Source: Hyphomicrobiales bacterium (GTDB lineage Bacteria > Pseudomonadota > Alphaproteobacteria > Rhizobiales > Rhizobiaceae). From it: a stretch of 64,000 nt of DNA. The position numbers and the translations under genes are program-made. Below the pieces are notes generated by a model, which saw nothing but the letters and a program-made list of their open reading frames with translations, had not been told where the DNA came from and did no database searches. This document shows positions 55,395-64,000 of the stretch, piece after piece (position 1 is the first letter of the stretch; every line of letters begins with the position of its first letter). Where the stretch lies: positions 62,001-126,000 of the forward strand of contig UBKJ01000017.1 in assembly GCA_900465915.1 (NCBI GenBank). The letters run 5' to 3'.

Positions 55395-55604
55395 ATGAAG
55401 ATCAGCGCGCGCAACCGGCTCAAGGGCGTTATCGTCGAAGTGACGAAAGGCGTGACCACGGCGCATGTCCGCATCGACATCGGCAACGGCGCGATCGTCA
55501 CCTCCTCCATCACCAACGAAGCCGTGGACGAACTCGGCCTCGCCGTGGGCGGAACGGCCTATGCGGTGGTCAAAGCGTCCGACGTGATGGTCGCGGTCGA
55601 TTAG
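55395..55604 (+). CDS. Molbindin-type protein (single Mop/TOBE domain)
   Basis: 69 residues: MKISARNRLKGVIVEVTKGV opens the oligonucleotide/molybdate-binding fold, followed by HVRIDIGNGAIVTSSITNEA and the conserved AVVKASDVMVAVD end. Single Mop domains assemble into hexamers that bind molybdate or tungstate in the cytoplasm. No molybdate transporter is adjacent in this window. The stop overlaps the convergent RDD gene by four bases. Confidence 0.9.
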   Translation: MKISARNRLKGVIVEVTKGVTTAHVRIDIGNGAIVTSSITNEAVDELGLAVGGTAYAVVKASDVMVAVD

Positions 55605-56353
55605 GCGCGGCGCAGCATGGCGGTTCCCGCGATCCTGTCGAAGATCGGGTCGCGCTTGCGCACGATCTGGACCAGCGCGGTTCCATACCACAGCAAGGCG
55701 AAGACGCCGCTGACCGCCAGCCAGAAGAACAGGCCTGCGCTGTCGATCTTGTCCGGATCGCTTACACCGGTGAAATAGAGGGCACTCAGCGCCGCCGGCG
55801 CGCCGCCCAAGGCCAGCGCCAGGTATCGCGCCGTCACCCGCCAGAGCGACGCGCGGGAGCGGCCGGAATCCGCGCTTCTGGCGACGCGGAGCCCCAAAGC
55901 GCGGTCGCCCAATGTCGCGCCGCGCGCGCTTTCCATCGCGATCATGTAGAGCGCCAGGATCGCGATCGGGATATTCGTGAGGGACAGGCCCTCGATCGGC
56001 CGGCCGGACGCGTCGACCATATAGGAGCGCCATACGCTGTGGGTGACGTGACCTTCCCGGGTGACGCGCGCCACGATCAGGTTGCGCGCGGTCCTGGCTC
56101 CAAGGAAATAGGTGTCGCACAGGCTCGCCACGTTGGACTGCGCCGGCGGCGGAGGCGTCAGGTCCGGGATCGCCTGGACTGGACTGCAAAACCGATAGGT
56201 CAATCCGTCGGTCATCTGCACATGGCCCGACGTCGCCGTGAAAAGAACGGCGACGACGATCTGCATCGGAACCACCACGATGACGAAATCGATCAGAAAC
56301 GCCAGAAAACGCCGCCAGAACCCGGCGCGCCGCGCCGTCAATGAATCGCTCAT
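55601..56353 (-). CDS. RDD-family membrane protein
   Basis: 250 residues. N-terminal ARRAGFWRRFLAFLIDFVIV carries the R-x-x-A-x-x-I/L-D pattern of RDD proteins, and four further helices follow, including ALYMIAMESARGATLGDRAL with another conserved R. The family may act in Na+/H+ transport or in envelope stress, but this is not proven. The ATG at 56353 has AGGGGGA upstream. Monocistronic. Confidence 0.8.
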   Translation of the reverse strand: MSDSLTARRAGFWRRFLAFLIDFVIVVVPMQIVVAVLFTATSGHVQMTDGLTYRFCSPVQAIPDLTPPPPAQSNVASLCDTYFLGARTARNLIVARVTREGHVTHSVWRSYMVDASGRPIEGLSLTNIPIAILALYMIAMESARGATLGDRALGLRVARSADSGRSRASLWRVTARYLALALGGAPAALSALYFTGVSDPDKIDSAGLFFWLAVSGVFALLWYGTALVQIVRKRDPIFDRIAGTAMLRRA

Positions 56354-56452
56354 GAATCCCCCTGCCCTCATGGCGTATCATGCACAGTCGGGCGGGGGCG
56401 TAAAGCGATCGATGCGGTCAGCGTTAACCGCCCCGCAACGCGGGGAAAGCTT

Positions 56453-57598
56453 TCAGTTCCCGTCCAGTTCGGCGCGGATTTCGGCGCTGTGCTCGCCCAG
56501 TTTCGGCGAGCGGCGGTCGAGCTTGAGGTCGGCGTCGGAGAAGCGGATCGGGGTGCGCAGGCCGGGGACGCCCTGCGGGTCGATCTTCATGCCGCGCGCC
56601 TGAAACTGCGGGTCGGCGAAGACGTCGGCGACGGTGTTGATCGGGCCGGCGGGAACACCCAGTTCGGTCAGTTTCGCCAGAAGGTCGTCGCGTTTCCATT
56701 GGCGGGTTTTCGCTTCGAGCAGGCCCGTCAGCGCCGCGCGGTTGGCGACGCGGGCGGAATTGGTGACGAAGCGTTCGTCGGCCGCCAGTTCGCTGAGGCC
56801 CAGCAGGCCGACGAGGCGGCCGAACTGGCCGTCATTGCCGCAGGCGATGATGAAATAGCCGTCCTCGACCGGCAGCGTCTGGTAGGGCGAGATGTTGGGA
56901 TGCGCGTTGCCCATGCGCCTGGGCGCTTTGCCGGAGGCGAGGTAGTTCATCGCCTGATTGGCCAGCACGCCCGACATGCAGTCGAACAGCGCCATGTCGA
57001 TATGCTGCCCCTCGCCCGTGCGCTCGCGCATGATCAGCGCCGACTGGATGGCGATGACGCTGTAAAGCCCGGTGAAGATGTCGGCGAAGGCGACGCCGAT
57101 CTTCTGCGGCTCGCGGTCCGGCTCGCCGGTCAGGTCCATGATGCCGCCCATGCCCTGAATCATGAAATCGTAGCCGGCGCGCTCGGCATAAGGTCCGTCA
57201 TGGCCGAAGCCGGTGATCGAGCAATAGATGAGGCGCGGATTGATGCCTTTCAGGCTTTCATAGTCGAGGCCGTATTTGTCGAGGCCGCCGAGCTTGAAAT
57301 TCTCGATCACCACATCGGCCCCGGCCACCAGACGGCGCACGAGGTCGCGGCCTTCCTCGGTGCGGAAGTCGGCCGTGATCGAGCGCTTGCCGCGATTGCA
57401 GGCGTGGAAATAGGCGGCCGACTTTTCGCCGTCGATCTCGATGAAGGGCGGGCCCCATGTGCGGGTGTCGTCGCCTTCCGGGCTTTCGACCTTGATCACG
57501 TCCGCGCCGAGGTCGGACAGCGTCTGGCCCACCCACGGGCCGGCCAGAATGCGGGCAAGCTCGACCACTTTCAGGCCATCAAGCGGGGTGTTTTGCAT
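56453..57598 (-). CDS. Family III CoA-transferase, probable glutarate CoA-transferase
   Basis: 381 residues of the CaiB/BaiF family. N-terminal PLDGLKVVELARILAGPWVG, catalytic aspartate D206 in IDMALFD and the GGNDGQF-type C-terminal loop (ACGNDGQFGRLVGL). It would move CoA from succinyl-CoA to glutarate so that glutaryl-CoA dehydrogenase, encoded 18 bases upstream, can act. Together with the divergent LysR gene this reproduces the glutarate-utilisation arrangement (gcdG-gcdH-gcdR). Confidence 0.85.
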   Translation of the reverse strand: MQNTPLDGLKVVELARILAGPWVGQTLSDLGADVIKVESPEGDDTRTWGPPFIEIDGEKSAAYFHACNRGKRSITADFRTEEGRDLVRRLVAGADVVIENFKLGGLDKYGLDYESLKGINPRLIYCSITGFGHDGPYAERAGYDFMIQGMGGIMDLTGEPDREPQKIGVAFADIFTGLYSVIAIQSALIMRERTGEGQHIDMALFDCMSGVLANQAMNYLASGKAPRRMGNAHPNISPYQTLPVEDGYFIIACGNDGQFGRLVGLLGLSELAADERFVTNSARVANRAALTGLLEAKTRQWKRDDLLAKLTELGVPAGPINTVADVFADPQFQARGMKIDPQGVPGLRTPIRFSDADLKLDRRSPKLGEHSAEIRAELDGN

Positions 57599-57616
57599 TT
57601 TGCTGTCCGCCCGAAA

Positions 57617-58801
57617 TCAGAAGAAGGCCTGAATGCCGGTCTGGGCGCGGCCGAGGATCAGCGCATGCACGTCATGCGTGCCCTCATAGGTGTTGACCGT
57701 CTCCAGATTCTGCGCGTGGCGCATGACGTGATATTCGATCTGGATGCCGTTGCCGCCATGCATGTCGCGCGCCTGACGGGCGATGTCGAGCGCCTTGCCG
57801 CAATTGTTGCGCTTGACGATGGAGATCATCTCCGGAGCCATCTTGCCCTCGTCGAACAGGCGGCCGACGCGCAAGCTCGCCTGAAGGCCGAGCGCGATCT
57901 CGGTCTGCATGTCGGCGAGCTTCTTCTGGTAAAGCTGCGTGCCGGCCAGCGGCTTGTCGAACTGCTTGCGGTCGAGGCCATACTGGCGGGCGCGGAACCA
58001 GCAATCTTCCGCCGCGCCCAGCACGCCCCAGGAAATGCCGTAGCGGGCGCGGTTGAGGCAGCCGAACGGACCCTTGAGGCCCGACACGTTGGGCAGCAGC
58101 GCGTCTTCCGACACTTCCACGCCGTCCATGACGATCTCGCCGGTGATGGAGGCGCGCAGCGAGAGCTTGCCGCCGATCTTGGGCGCGGAGAGGCCCTTCA
58201 TGCCTTTTTCGAGGATGAAGCCGCGGATCGCGCCGTCATGCGCGGCGGACTTCGCCCAGACCACGAAAACGTCGGCGATGGGGGCGTTGGAGATCCACAT
58301 CTTGGAGCCGATCAGGCGATAGCCGCCGTCGATCTTCTCGGCGCGGGTCTTCATACCGGCCGGGTCGGAGCCGGCGTCCGGCTCGGTCAGGCCGAAGCAG
58401 CCGATCAGCTCGCCCGAGACGAGGCCCGGCAGATATTTCTTACGCTGCTCGTCCGAGCCGTAGGCGTAGATCGGATACATGACCAGCGAGGACTGCACGC
58501 TCATCATGGAGCGATAGCCGGAATCCACCCGCTCCACTTCACGCGCGACGAGGCCGTAGGCGACATAGCCGGCATTGGCCGCGCCGTATTCCTCCGGCAG
58601 CGTCACGCCGAGCAGGCCGGACTGGCCCATCAGGCGGAACAGGTCGGGGTCGGTGGTCTCGTCCAGATAGGCCTTTTCGATGCGGGGCGCGAGCACGTCG
58701 GCGGCGAAGGCCTTGGCCGAGTCGCGGATCATGCGCTCGTCCTCGGTCAGTTGCTCGTCCAGAAGGAAGGGATCGTCCCAGGTGAAGGCCGTGCGCGACA
58801 T
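57617..58801 (-). CDS. gcdH: Glutaryl-CoA dehydrogenase
   Basis: 394 residues of the acyl-CoA dehydrogenase family. The diagnostic end [20 protein letters not shown] contains the catalytic glutamate; [20 protein letters not shown] and [20 protein letters not shown] are the FAD/acyl-binding stretches. It oxidatively decarboxylates glutaryl-CoA to crotonyl-CoA in lysine, tryptophan and glutarate breakdown. It is first in a two-gene operon with the CoA-transferase, divergent from a LysR-type regulator. Confidence 0.93.
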   Translation of the reverse strand: MSRTAFTWDDPFLLDEQLTEDERMIRDSAKAFAADVLAPRIEKAYLDETTDPDLFRLMGQSGLLGVTLPEEYGAANAGYVAYGLVAREVERVDSGYRSMMSVQSSLVMYPIYAYGSDEQRKKYLPGLVSGELIGCFGLTEPDAGSDPAGMKTRAEKIDGGYRLIGSKMWISNAPIADVFVVWAKSAAHDGAIRGFILEKGMKGLSAPKIGGKLSLRASITGEIVMDGVEVSEDALLPNVSGLKGPFGCLNRARYGISWGVLGAAEDCWFRARQYGLDRKQFDKPLAGTQLYQKKLADMQTEIALGLQASLRVGRLFDEGKMAPEMISIVKRNNCGKALDIARQARDMHGGNGIQIEYHVMRHAQNLETVNTYEGTHDVHALILGRAQTGIQAFF

Positions 58802-58882
58802 GCGATGTCTCCTCGAATTTCGTTGCGCGGACTATGCCCCGCCGCGCGCGCGGGCGCAATCGACGTTTACTCATCGATCTAT

Positions 58883-58898
58883 TCCATTTAGTAATGGA
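58883..58898. promoter_or_regulatory. Inverted repeat in the gcdH/LysR divergent spacer
   Basis: TCCATT and AATGGA arms separated by TAGT, directly before the LysR start (58901). Its position over the ribosome-site region suits autoregulation; a further partly symmetric TTTAC/AGTAAT element surrounds it. Confidence 0.4.
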
Positions 58899-58900
58899 TC

Positions 58901-59833
58901 ATGAGCAACCTGTCCCGCCGTCTGCTGCCCTCCACCAGCGCGCTGGCCGCCTTCGAGGCGGTGGCGCGGCTGATGAGCTTTTCGGCCGCGGCGGCGGAAT
59001 TGTCGCTGACGCAGGGCGCGATCAGCCGGCAGATCGCAGCGCTGGAGGAGCAGCTCGGCGCAGCGCTTTTCGACCGCACCAGCCGGCAGGTGGCGCTGTC
59101 GGAGGCGGGCCGCGCGTACCTTAAGGCGGTCGGGCCGGCGCTGGCCTCGATCCGCGCGGCGTCCTTGCAGGTCATGTCGCAGATGCGCGGGCGCACGCTC
59201 AACCTCGCTTTTTTGCCGACCTTCGGCACGCGCTGGCTCATTCCGCGCATTCCGCGTTTCGTGGCGCGCTATCCCGACATCATCCTCAATTTCGCGACCC
59301 GCATCGGCCAGTTCGATTTCGACCGAGAGGGGCTGGACGCGGCGATCCATATCGGCCGGCCCGACTGGCCCAACGCCGATTGCGTGTTCCTGATGGACGA
59401 GACGGTCGCGCCGGTGTGCAGCCCGGCCTTTCTGGCCGCGCATCCGGTGAAGAAGCCGGCGGATTTGCTGAAGCTGCCGCTGTTCCACATGGCGTCACGG
59501 CCCGGCGCGTGGGAGCACTGGTTCGCCAGCGCCGGCGTGGCCGCGCCGCCGCCGGGCGGCATGCGCTTCGAGCAGTTCTCCAACGTCTCGCAGGCCTGCA
59601 TCGCAGGGCTGGGCGTGGCGCTGATGCCGCAATTCCTGATCCGCGCCGAGATCGAGAGCGGGCAACTGGTGGCGGCTTTTCCGCGTTCGGTCAAAAGCCC
59701 CAGCAGCTATTATTTCGTCACGCCCAAGGCGCGCGCCGCCTCGCCGGCGGTGGCGGTGTTCCGCGACTGGCTGGTGGCGGAGGCCAATCGCGACGCCGAT
59801 CCTCACGCCATCGAATTGCTGACGATCTCGTAG
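58901..59833 (+). CDS. LysR-family regulator of the glutarate operon (GcdR-like)
   Basis: 310 residues. Winged helix at the N-terminus with [20 protein letters not shown], then [20 protein letters not shown], the usual LysR pattern; a substrate-binding domain of the PBP type II fold follows ([20 protein letters not shown]). Divergent from gcdH and the CoA-transferase, so it most likely activates them in the presence of glutarate or a related acid. The 3' end overlaps the convergent LLM gene by 31 bases. Confidence 0.9.
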   Translation: MSNLSRRLLPSTSALAAFEAVARLMSFSAAAAELSLTQGAISRQIAALEEQLGAALFDRTSRQVALSEAGRAYLKAVGPALASIRAASLQVMSQMRGRTLNLAFLPTFGTRWLIPRIPRFVARYPDIILNFATRIGQFDFDREGLDAAIHIGRPDWPNADCVFLMDETVAPVCSPAFLAAHPVKKPADLLKLPLFHMASRPGAWEHWFASAGVAAPPPGGMRFEQFSNVSQACIAGLGVALMPQFLIRAEIESGQLVAAFPRSVKSPSSYYFVTPKARAASPAVAVFRDWLVAEANRDADPHAIELLTIS

Positions 59834-60786
59834 GAGCGCAGGCGCTTCGCATGGTCGTGGATCATGCCGGTGACCATTATTTCGTCCGCGCCGGTGCGGG
59901 CGGCGAAATCGACGATCCCCTTCGCCACCGTCTCCGGCCCGCCGACGACGCGGCAGGACAGCATCTGGCGCACCAGCGCCTGCGCCGCCGGGTCGAGGCT
60001 CTCCATATAGCCATCGACCGGCGCGGGCAGCTTGCCGGGCCGGCCGCTGCGCAGGTTGACGAAGGCCTGCAATTGCGAGGTGAAGAGGTAATTCGCCTCC
60101 TCGTCCGTATCGGCGACGATGACGTTGAGGCCGAGCATCACATAGGGCGCTTGCAGATATTCGGACGGCTCGAAGCGCTCGCGATAGAGCGCCATGGCGC
60201 GCTCCATCTCGGCGGGAGCGAAATGCGAGGCGAAGGCGTAGGGCAGGCCCAGCATGGCGGCGAGCTGCGCGCCGAACAGGCTGGAGCCGAGAATCCACAC
60301 CGGCACGTTCAGCCCCTCGCCCGGCACGGCGCGCACGCGCTGGCCCGGCTCGGCCGGCTTGAAATAATGCAGCAATTCCACCACGTCGCGCGGAAAATCG
60401 TCGGGGCTGGCGTCGAGCGAGCGGCGCAGCGCGTGCGCCGTGGTCTGGTCGGTGCCGGGCGCGCGGCCGAGGCCGAGATCGATGCGGCCGGGATAGAGCG
60501 ATTCCAACGTGCCGAACTGCTCGGCCACCATCAGCGGCGCATGGTTGGGCAGCATGACGCCGCCCGCGCCGACGCGGATGGTGGAGGTGCCGCCGGCGAC
60601 ATAGCCGATGGCCACCGCCGTGGCGGCGCTGGCGATGCCGGGCATGTTGTGATGCTCGGCCAGCCAGTAGCGGTTGAAGCCGAGCCTTTCGGCATGGCGC
60701 GCGAGGTCGAGCGTGTTGCGCAGGGCCTGCGCCGCGTCGGAACCTTCGGGAACGGGGGAGAGATCGAGAACGGAAAGAAGGGTCAT
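59803..60786 (-). CDS. LLM-class flavin-dependent oxidoreductase
   Basis: 327 residues of the luciferase-like monooxygenase family (MsnO8 type). Features: [20 protein letters not shown] near the N-terminus, [20 protein letters not shown] and [15 protein letters not shown], the conserved flavin-binding stretches. A bacterial flavoprotein of unknown substrate, often annotated as alkane-type monooxygenase. Its 3' end overlaps the convergent LysR gene by 31 bases. Confidence 0.88.
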   Translation of the reverse strand: MTLLSVLDLSPVPEGSDAAQALRNTLDLARHAERLGFNRYWLAEHHNMPGIASAATAVAIGYVAGGTSTIRVGAGGVMLPNHAPLMVAEQFGTLESLYPGRIDLGLGRAPGTDQTTAHALRRSLDASPDDFPRDVVELLHYFKPAEPGQRVRAVPGEGLNVPVWILGSSLFGAQLAAMLGLPYAFASHFAPAEMERAMALYRERFEPSEYLQAPYVMLGLNVIVADTDEEANYLFTSQLQAFVNLRSGRPGKLPAPVDGYMESLDPAAQALVRQMLSCRVVGGPETVAKGIVDFAARTGADEIMVTGMIHDHAKRLRSYEIVSNSMA

Positions 60787-60843
60787 GCCGCCTCATATGG
60801 GAAGGCGCGCCGCGCTTGCAACGCCCTTCTCATCAAAAAGCCG

Positions 60844-61977
60844 TCAGAGCGCCGGCATGTCGCCGCGTTCCCAGCCGGCGGCGGTCTCGGCCGCGAAATC
60901 GGCAAAGCGGCCCTCCGAGATGGCGGCGCGGATGCCCTGCATCAGATACTGGTAATAAGCGAGGTTGTTCCAGGTCAGCAGCATCGCGCCCAGCGCCTCG
61001 CCGGATTTGACCAGATGGTGCAGATAGGCGCGGCTGTAGTCGCGCGCGGCCGGGCAGTTCGATTCCGGGTCGAGCGGGCGGTGGTCCTCGGCGTGGCGGG
61101 CGTTGCGCAGATTGACCTTGCCGAAGCGGGTGAAGGCGAGGCCGTGGCGGCCGGCGCGGGTGGGCATGACGCAGTCGAACATGTCGACGCCGCGCGCCAC
61201 CGATTTCAGCATGTCGTCCGGCGTGCCGACGCCCATCAGGTAGCGCGGCTTTTCCGAAGGCAGGATCGGGCAGACCACTTCCAGCATGTCGAGCATGACC
61301 GCCTGCGGCTCGCCCACCGCCAGCCCGCCGATGGAATAGCCCTTGAGGTCCATGGCCTTCAGCGCCTCGGCCGACCGCTCGCGCAGGCGAGCGACGTCGC
61401 CGCCCTGTACGATGCCGAACATGGCCTTGCCGGGCTGGTCGCCGAAGGCCGCCTTGCAGCGCTCGGCCCAGCGCAGCGACAACTCCATGGCGCGCTCGGT
61501 GTTCTTTTCCGGCGAAGGCAACGCCACGCATTCGTCGAGCTGCATCTGGATGTCGGAATCGAGCAGGCCCTGAATCTCGATCGAGCGCTCCGGCGACATT
61601 TCATAGGCCTTGCCGTCGATATGCGAGCGGAAGGTGACGCCCTTTTCGTCCAGCTTGCGCAACTGCGCTAGCGACATGACCTGAAAGCCGCCGGAATCGG
61701 TGAGGATCGGGCCTTTCCAGCCGCCGAATTCGTGCAGGCCGCCCAGCCGCGCCACGCGTTCCGCGCCGGGGCGCAGCATCAGGTGATAGGTGTTGCCGAG
61801 GATGATGTCCGCCCCCAGTTCCTTCACCTGATCCATATACATGGCCTTGACCGTGCCCGCCGTGCCGACCGGCATGAAGGCCGGCGTGCGCACCACGCCG
61901 CGCGGCATGGAGATTTCGCCGCGCCGCGCCGCGCCGTCCGTGGCCAGAACCTTGAACTGGAAATTTTCGGTGGTCAT
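60844..61977 (-). CDS. tgt: Queuine tRNA-ribosyltransferase
   Basis: 377 residues. It swaps guanine-34 of tRNAs for preQ1. Features: [31 protein letters not shown] and [20 protein letters not shown] with the nucleophile aspartate. The zinc-site region reads [20 protein letters not shown]; two of the three cysteines of the usual CxCxxC are Ser and Ala here, leaving one cysteine and the histidines. It follows queA after 14 bases on the same strand. Confidence 0.93.
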   Translation of the reverse strand: MTTENFQFKVLATDGAARRGEISMPRGVVRTPAFMPVGTAGTVKAMYMDQVKELGADIILGNTYHLMLRPGAERVARLGGLHEFGGWKGPILTDSGGFQVMSLAQLRKLDEKGVTFRSHIDGKAYEMSPERSIEIQGLLDSDIQMQLDECVALPSPEKNTERAMELSLRWAERCKAAFGDQPGKAMFGIVQGGDVARLRERSAEALKAMDLKGYSIGGLAVGEPQAVMLDMLEVVCPILPSEKPRYLMGVGTPDDMLKSVARGVDMFDCVMPTRAGRHGLAFTRFGKVNLRNARHAEDHRPLDPESNCPAARDYSRAYLHHLVKSGEALGAMLLTWNNLAYYQYLMQGIRAAISEGRFADFAAETAAGWERGDMPAL

Positions 61978-61991
61978 GTCGGTCTCTCAGG

Positions 61992-63062
61992 TCAGGCGCG
62001 CTCAAGCAGGCTGGCGTCGCCGTAGGAATAGAAGCGGTAGCCGTCGGCGATGGCGTGTTCATAGGCCGCGCGCATGGTGTCAAGGCCGGAAAAGGCCGAA
62101 ACCAGCATGAACAGCGTCGAGCGCGGCAGGTGGAAATTGGTCATCAGCAGGTCGACGGCGCGGAAGCGGTAGCCGGGCGTGATGAAGATATCGGTCGCGC
62201 CGGACCATGGCCGCACAAGCCCGTCCGCGCCCGCCGCGCTTTCGATCAGGCGCAGCGAGGTGGTGCCGACGCAGATCACCCGCCCGCCGCGCGCATGCAC
62301 GGCGTTGAGCGCGTCGGCGGTGGCCTGCGACACATGGCCGATCTCGGCGTGCATCTTGTGGTCCTTCGTGTCGTCCGCCTTGACGGGCAGGAAGGTCCCC
62401 GCCCCCACATGCAGCGTCACGAAATGCTCCTCGACGCCCTTGGCCTTGATCTTCGCCAGAAGCTCGGGCGTGAAATGCAGCCCCGCCGTGGGCGCGGCCA
62501 CCGCGCCCTCCTCGCGGGCGTAGACGGTCTGGTAGTCGCTGCGGTCGCGCTCGTCCTCGGCGCGCTTGGAGGCGATATAGGGCGGCAGCGGGATATGGCC
62601 GACCGCGGCGATGGCCTCGTCCAGCAGCGCGCCGGAAAGGTCGAACACCAGCAGCGCCTCGCCCGCTTCGCCCTTCTCGGCGACGGTCGCGTCGAGCGTG
62701 CCCAGAAAGCAGCTCGACCCGGAATGGCCGAAACGGATGCGGTCGCCCTCCTTCACCCGCTTGGCGGGACGCAGAAAAGCCTTCCAGCGGTCGGGGCCGG
62801 CGCGCATATGCAGCGTGGCGTCGACCTGGGAGACGTTGCCGTCGCGCTCACGCAGGCCTTCAAGCTGCGCCGGTATCACCTTGGTGTCGTTGAAAACGAG
62901 CGCGTCACCGGGCTGCAACAGGTCCGGCAGGTCATAGACATGGGCGTCCTCGAAATCCTGTCCGGGACGCACGCGCAAAAGGCGCGCATGGTCGCGCGGC
63001 TCGGCCGGGCGCAGCGCGATGCGCTCCTCCGGGAGGTCGAAATCGAACAGGTCAACGCGCAT
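61992..63062 (-). CDS. queA: S-adenosylmethionine:tRNA ribosyltransferase-isomerase
   Basis: 356 residues. It adds the cyclopentene-diol part from SAM to preQ1-tRNA, the step after Tgt. Typical segments: [20 protein letters not shown] at the N-terminus, [20 protein letters not shown] and [19 protein letters not shown]. It is the upstream partner of tgt. No riboswitch is visible in the spacer, which instead holds a palindromic repeat. Confidence 0.94.
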   Translation of the reverse strand: MRVDLFDFDLPEERIALRPAEPRDHARLLRVRPGQDFEDAHVYDLPDLLQPGDALVFNDTKVIPAQLEGLRERDGNVSQVDATLHMRAGPDRWKAFLRPAKRVKEGDRIRFGHSGSSCFLGTLDATVAEKGEAGEALLVFDLSGALLDEAIAAVGHIPLPPYIASKRAEDERDRSDYQTVYAREEGAVAAPTAGLHFTPELLAKIKAKGVEEHFVTLHVGAGTFLPVKADDTKDHKMHAEIGHVSQATADALNAVHARGGRVICVGTTSLRLIESAAGADGLVRPWSGATDIFITPGYRFRAVDLLMTNFHLPRSTLFMLVSAFSGLDTMRAAYEHAIADGYRFYSYGDASLLERA

Positions 63063-63078
63063 GTTTCACCTTTAGCAT

Positions 63079-63172
63079 AGAGCGGTTCCGTTTTCACGGA
63101 ACCGCTCTATTTCTTTGTTTCACGCATTTCCGGACGGAAAACCGCTGCGCACTTTTCCTGGAAATGCTTCCG
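63079..63172. repeat. Rhizobiales intergenic palindromic repeat, copy 2
   Basis: More complete than copy 1: GAGCGGTTCC and GGAACCGCTC form a perfect hairpin (63080-63109), then GCATTTCCGGACGGAAAACC and TTTTCCTGGAAATGCTT, which can form a second one. It lies between queA and the cyclophilin genes. The hairpin could also act in mRNA processing or termination. Confidence 0.8.
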
Positions 63173-63227
63173 GCATGAGAACGGCCCCGGCGGGAACCGG
63201 AGCCGTCATTTCTGAACCGATCGGCGA

Positions 63228-63734
63228 TCAGGCGTCGGCGGCGATGCGCGCCTTCACGATCTTGTCCGGGTCGGAAACCGGCTCGCCGCGCTTGATCTTG
63301 TCGACATTGTCCATGCCTTCGATCACCTGGCCCCAGACGGTGTACTGGCGGTCGAGCCAGGGCGCGTCGGCGAAGCAGATGAAGAACTGTGAATTGGCCG
63401 AATGCGGGTTCTGGCTGCGGGCCATCGAGGCGGTGCCGCGCTTGTGCTGGGCGTTGGTGAACTCGGCCTTCAGGTCCGGCTTCTCCGAGCCGCCCATGCC
63501 GGCGCGCGAGGCGTTGAATTGCGCGCCGCCCGACTTGCCGAACTTGACGTCGCCGGTCTGGGCCATGAAGCCGTCGATGACGCGGTGGAACACCACGCCG
63601 TCATAAGCGCCCTCGCGGGCCAGCTCCTTGATGCGCGCGACATGGCCGGGGGCCAGATCGGGATAGAGCTCGAGCACCACGTCGCCCTTGGTGGTTTCCA
63701 GAACGAGGGTGTTTTCGGGGTCTTTGTAAGCCAT
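63228..63734 (-). CDS. Cytoplasmic peptidyl-prolyl cis-trans isomerase (cyclophilin)
   Basis: 168 residues of the cyclophilin family without signal peptide. Active-site stretches FHRVIDGFMAQTGD, GTASMARSQNPHSANSQFFI and the tryptophan-containing PWLDRQYTVWGQVIEGMD are complete. It helps fold proteins at proline bonds. The gene ends the tandem cyclophilin pair that is conserved next to queA-tgt in rhizobia; the start follows the upstream cyclophilin stop by 23 bases. Confidence 0.93.
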   Translation of the reverse strand: MAYKDPENTLVLETTKGDVVLELYPDLAPGHVARIKELAREGAYDGVVFHRVIDGFMAQTGDVKFGKSGGAQFNASRAGMGGSEKPDLKAEFTNAQHKRGTASMARSQNPHSANSQFFICFADAPWLDRQYTVWGQVIEGMDNVDKIKRGEPVSDPDKIVKARIAADA

Positions 63735-63757
63735 CGGGCCTCTCCTGTTGCTTCCGG

Positions 63758-64000
63758 TTATTTTTTGTCGGCCTTGATCGTGGCCTTGATGATCTGGTCG
63801 GGCTGGGCGACGGAGCCGTTGTCGGCCTCGCTGCCCTTCTTGATCTTGTCCACCGCCTCCATGCCGGAGACGACCTTGCCCACCACGGTGTACTGGCCGT
63901 TGAGGAAGGCGCCGTCGGCGAACATGATGAAGAACTGCGAATTGGCCGAGTTCGGGCTCTGGCTGCGCGCCATGCCGACCGTGCCGCGCACGAAGGGCTC
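63758..64000 (-). CDS. Second cyclophilin-type peptidyl-prolyl isomerase (partial, 5' end outside window)
   Basis: The visible 80 residues are the C-terminal half of a cyclophilin: EPFVRGTVGMARSQSPNSAN, FFIMFADGAFLNGQYTVVGK and a final TIKADKK. The frame is open to the last base, so the start lies beyond the window. Rhizobial genomes usually have this second copy as an exported form; here the N-terminus cannot be seen, so location is undecided. Confidence 0.9.
   Translation of the reverse strand, partial: EPFVRGTVGMARSQSPNSANSQFFIMFADGAFLNGQYTVVGKVVSGMEAVDKIKKGSEADNGSVAQPDQIIKATIKADKK

Noticed and set aside
1..64000. CRISPR arrays, prophage or integrative element
   Set aside because: No regularly spaced repeats, integrase, phage structural or conjugation genes were found; foreign signs are limited to the transposase remnant and short AT-rich patches.

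Overview
The window is a GC-rich chromosomal segment of an alphaproteobacterium, most likely of the order Hyphomicrobiales (Rhizobiales). Supporting signs are a B12-dependent class II ribonucleotide reductase, an Irr-type iron box, gene neighbourhoods typical of that order (cyclophilins-queA-tgt; iscU-like-yidD; folE-hisI-patatin), and two copies of an intergenic palindromic repeat that I recognise from Rhizobiales genomes. Nearly all of the sequence is ordinary dense coding DNA. The exceptions are a decayed IS5-like transposase near 4.0-4.35 kb and two AT-richer patches near 39.5-40.5 and 54.65-55.25 kb.

Layout. 0-5.4 kb: end of an unknown gene, an orphan sugar-binding protein, small membrane or secreted proteins, one frameshifted gene and the transposase remnant. 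5.5-13.8 kb: nrdJ with a candidate NrdR box, a NUDIX hydrolase, gpt, a universal stress protein, a CinA-like protein and two small exported proteins. 13.9-22.5 kb: a membrane methyltransferase, an FbpABC-type ferric iron importer, a PAP2 phosphatase, a DedA-PAP2-LssY fusion and a glycosyltransferase. Three copies of the inverted repeat CTTAC-N6-GTAAG sit in the promoter regions of this block and suggest one regulator for envelope and iron genes.

22.5-31.7 kb: a complete fecI-fecR-TonB receptor-ABC importer locus behind a candidate Irr box. It contains two unusual proteins: a tandem PstS-like protein without a visible signal peptide, and a fusion of a DUF4198-like domain to a Tat-exported BtuF-type binding protein. 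The last five genes overlap end to end. This is the best candidate here for a little-described system: an iron-controlled metallophore importer with extra binding modules.

32.0-32.3 kb: a tRNA-Leu(UAA) gene interrupted in the anticodon by a 218-nt group I intron whose P, Q, R and S core elements can be read directly. 32.5-49.9 kb: amino-acid and sulfur metabolism (ilvA, cysteine synthase, alaX, sseA), an RNA helicase, a diguanylate cyclase, galE, mazG, a flavin reductase, a nitroreductase and thrS. 50-56.4 kb: a D,D-carboxypeptidase, yidD with an IscU-like scaffold, folE-hisI, a patatin, tRNA-Leu(GAG), a molbindin and an RDD protein. 56.4-64 kb: a glutarate-degradation cluster (CoA-transferase, glutaryl-CoA dehydrogenase, divergent LysR regulator), an LLM flavoprotein, then tgt, queA and two cyclophilins, the last cut by the window edge.
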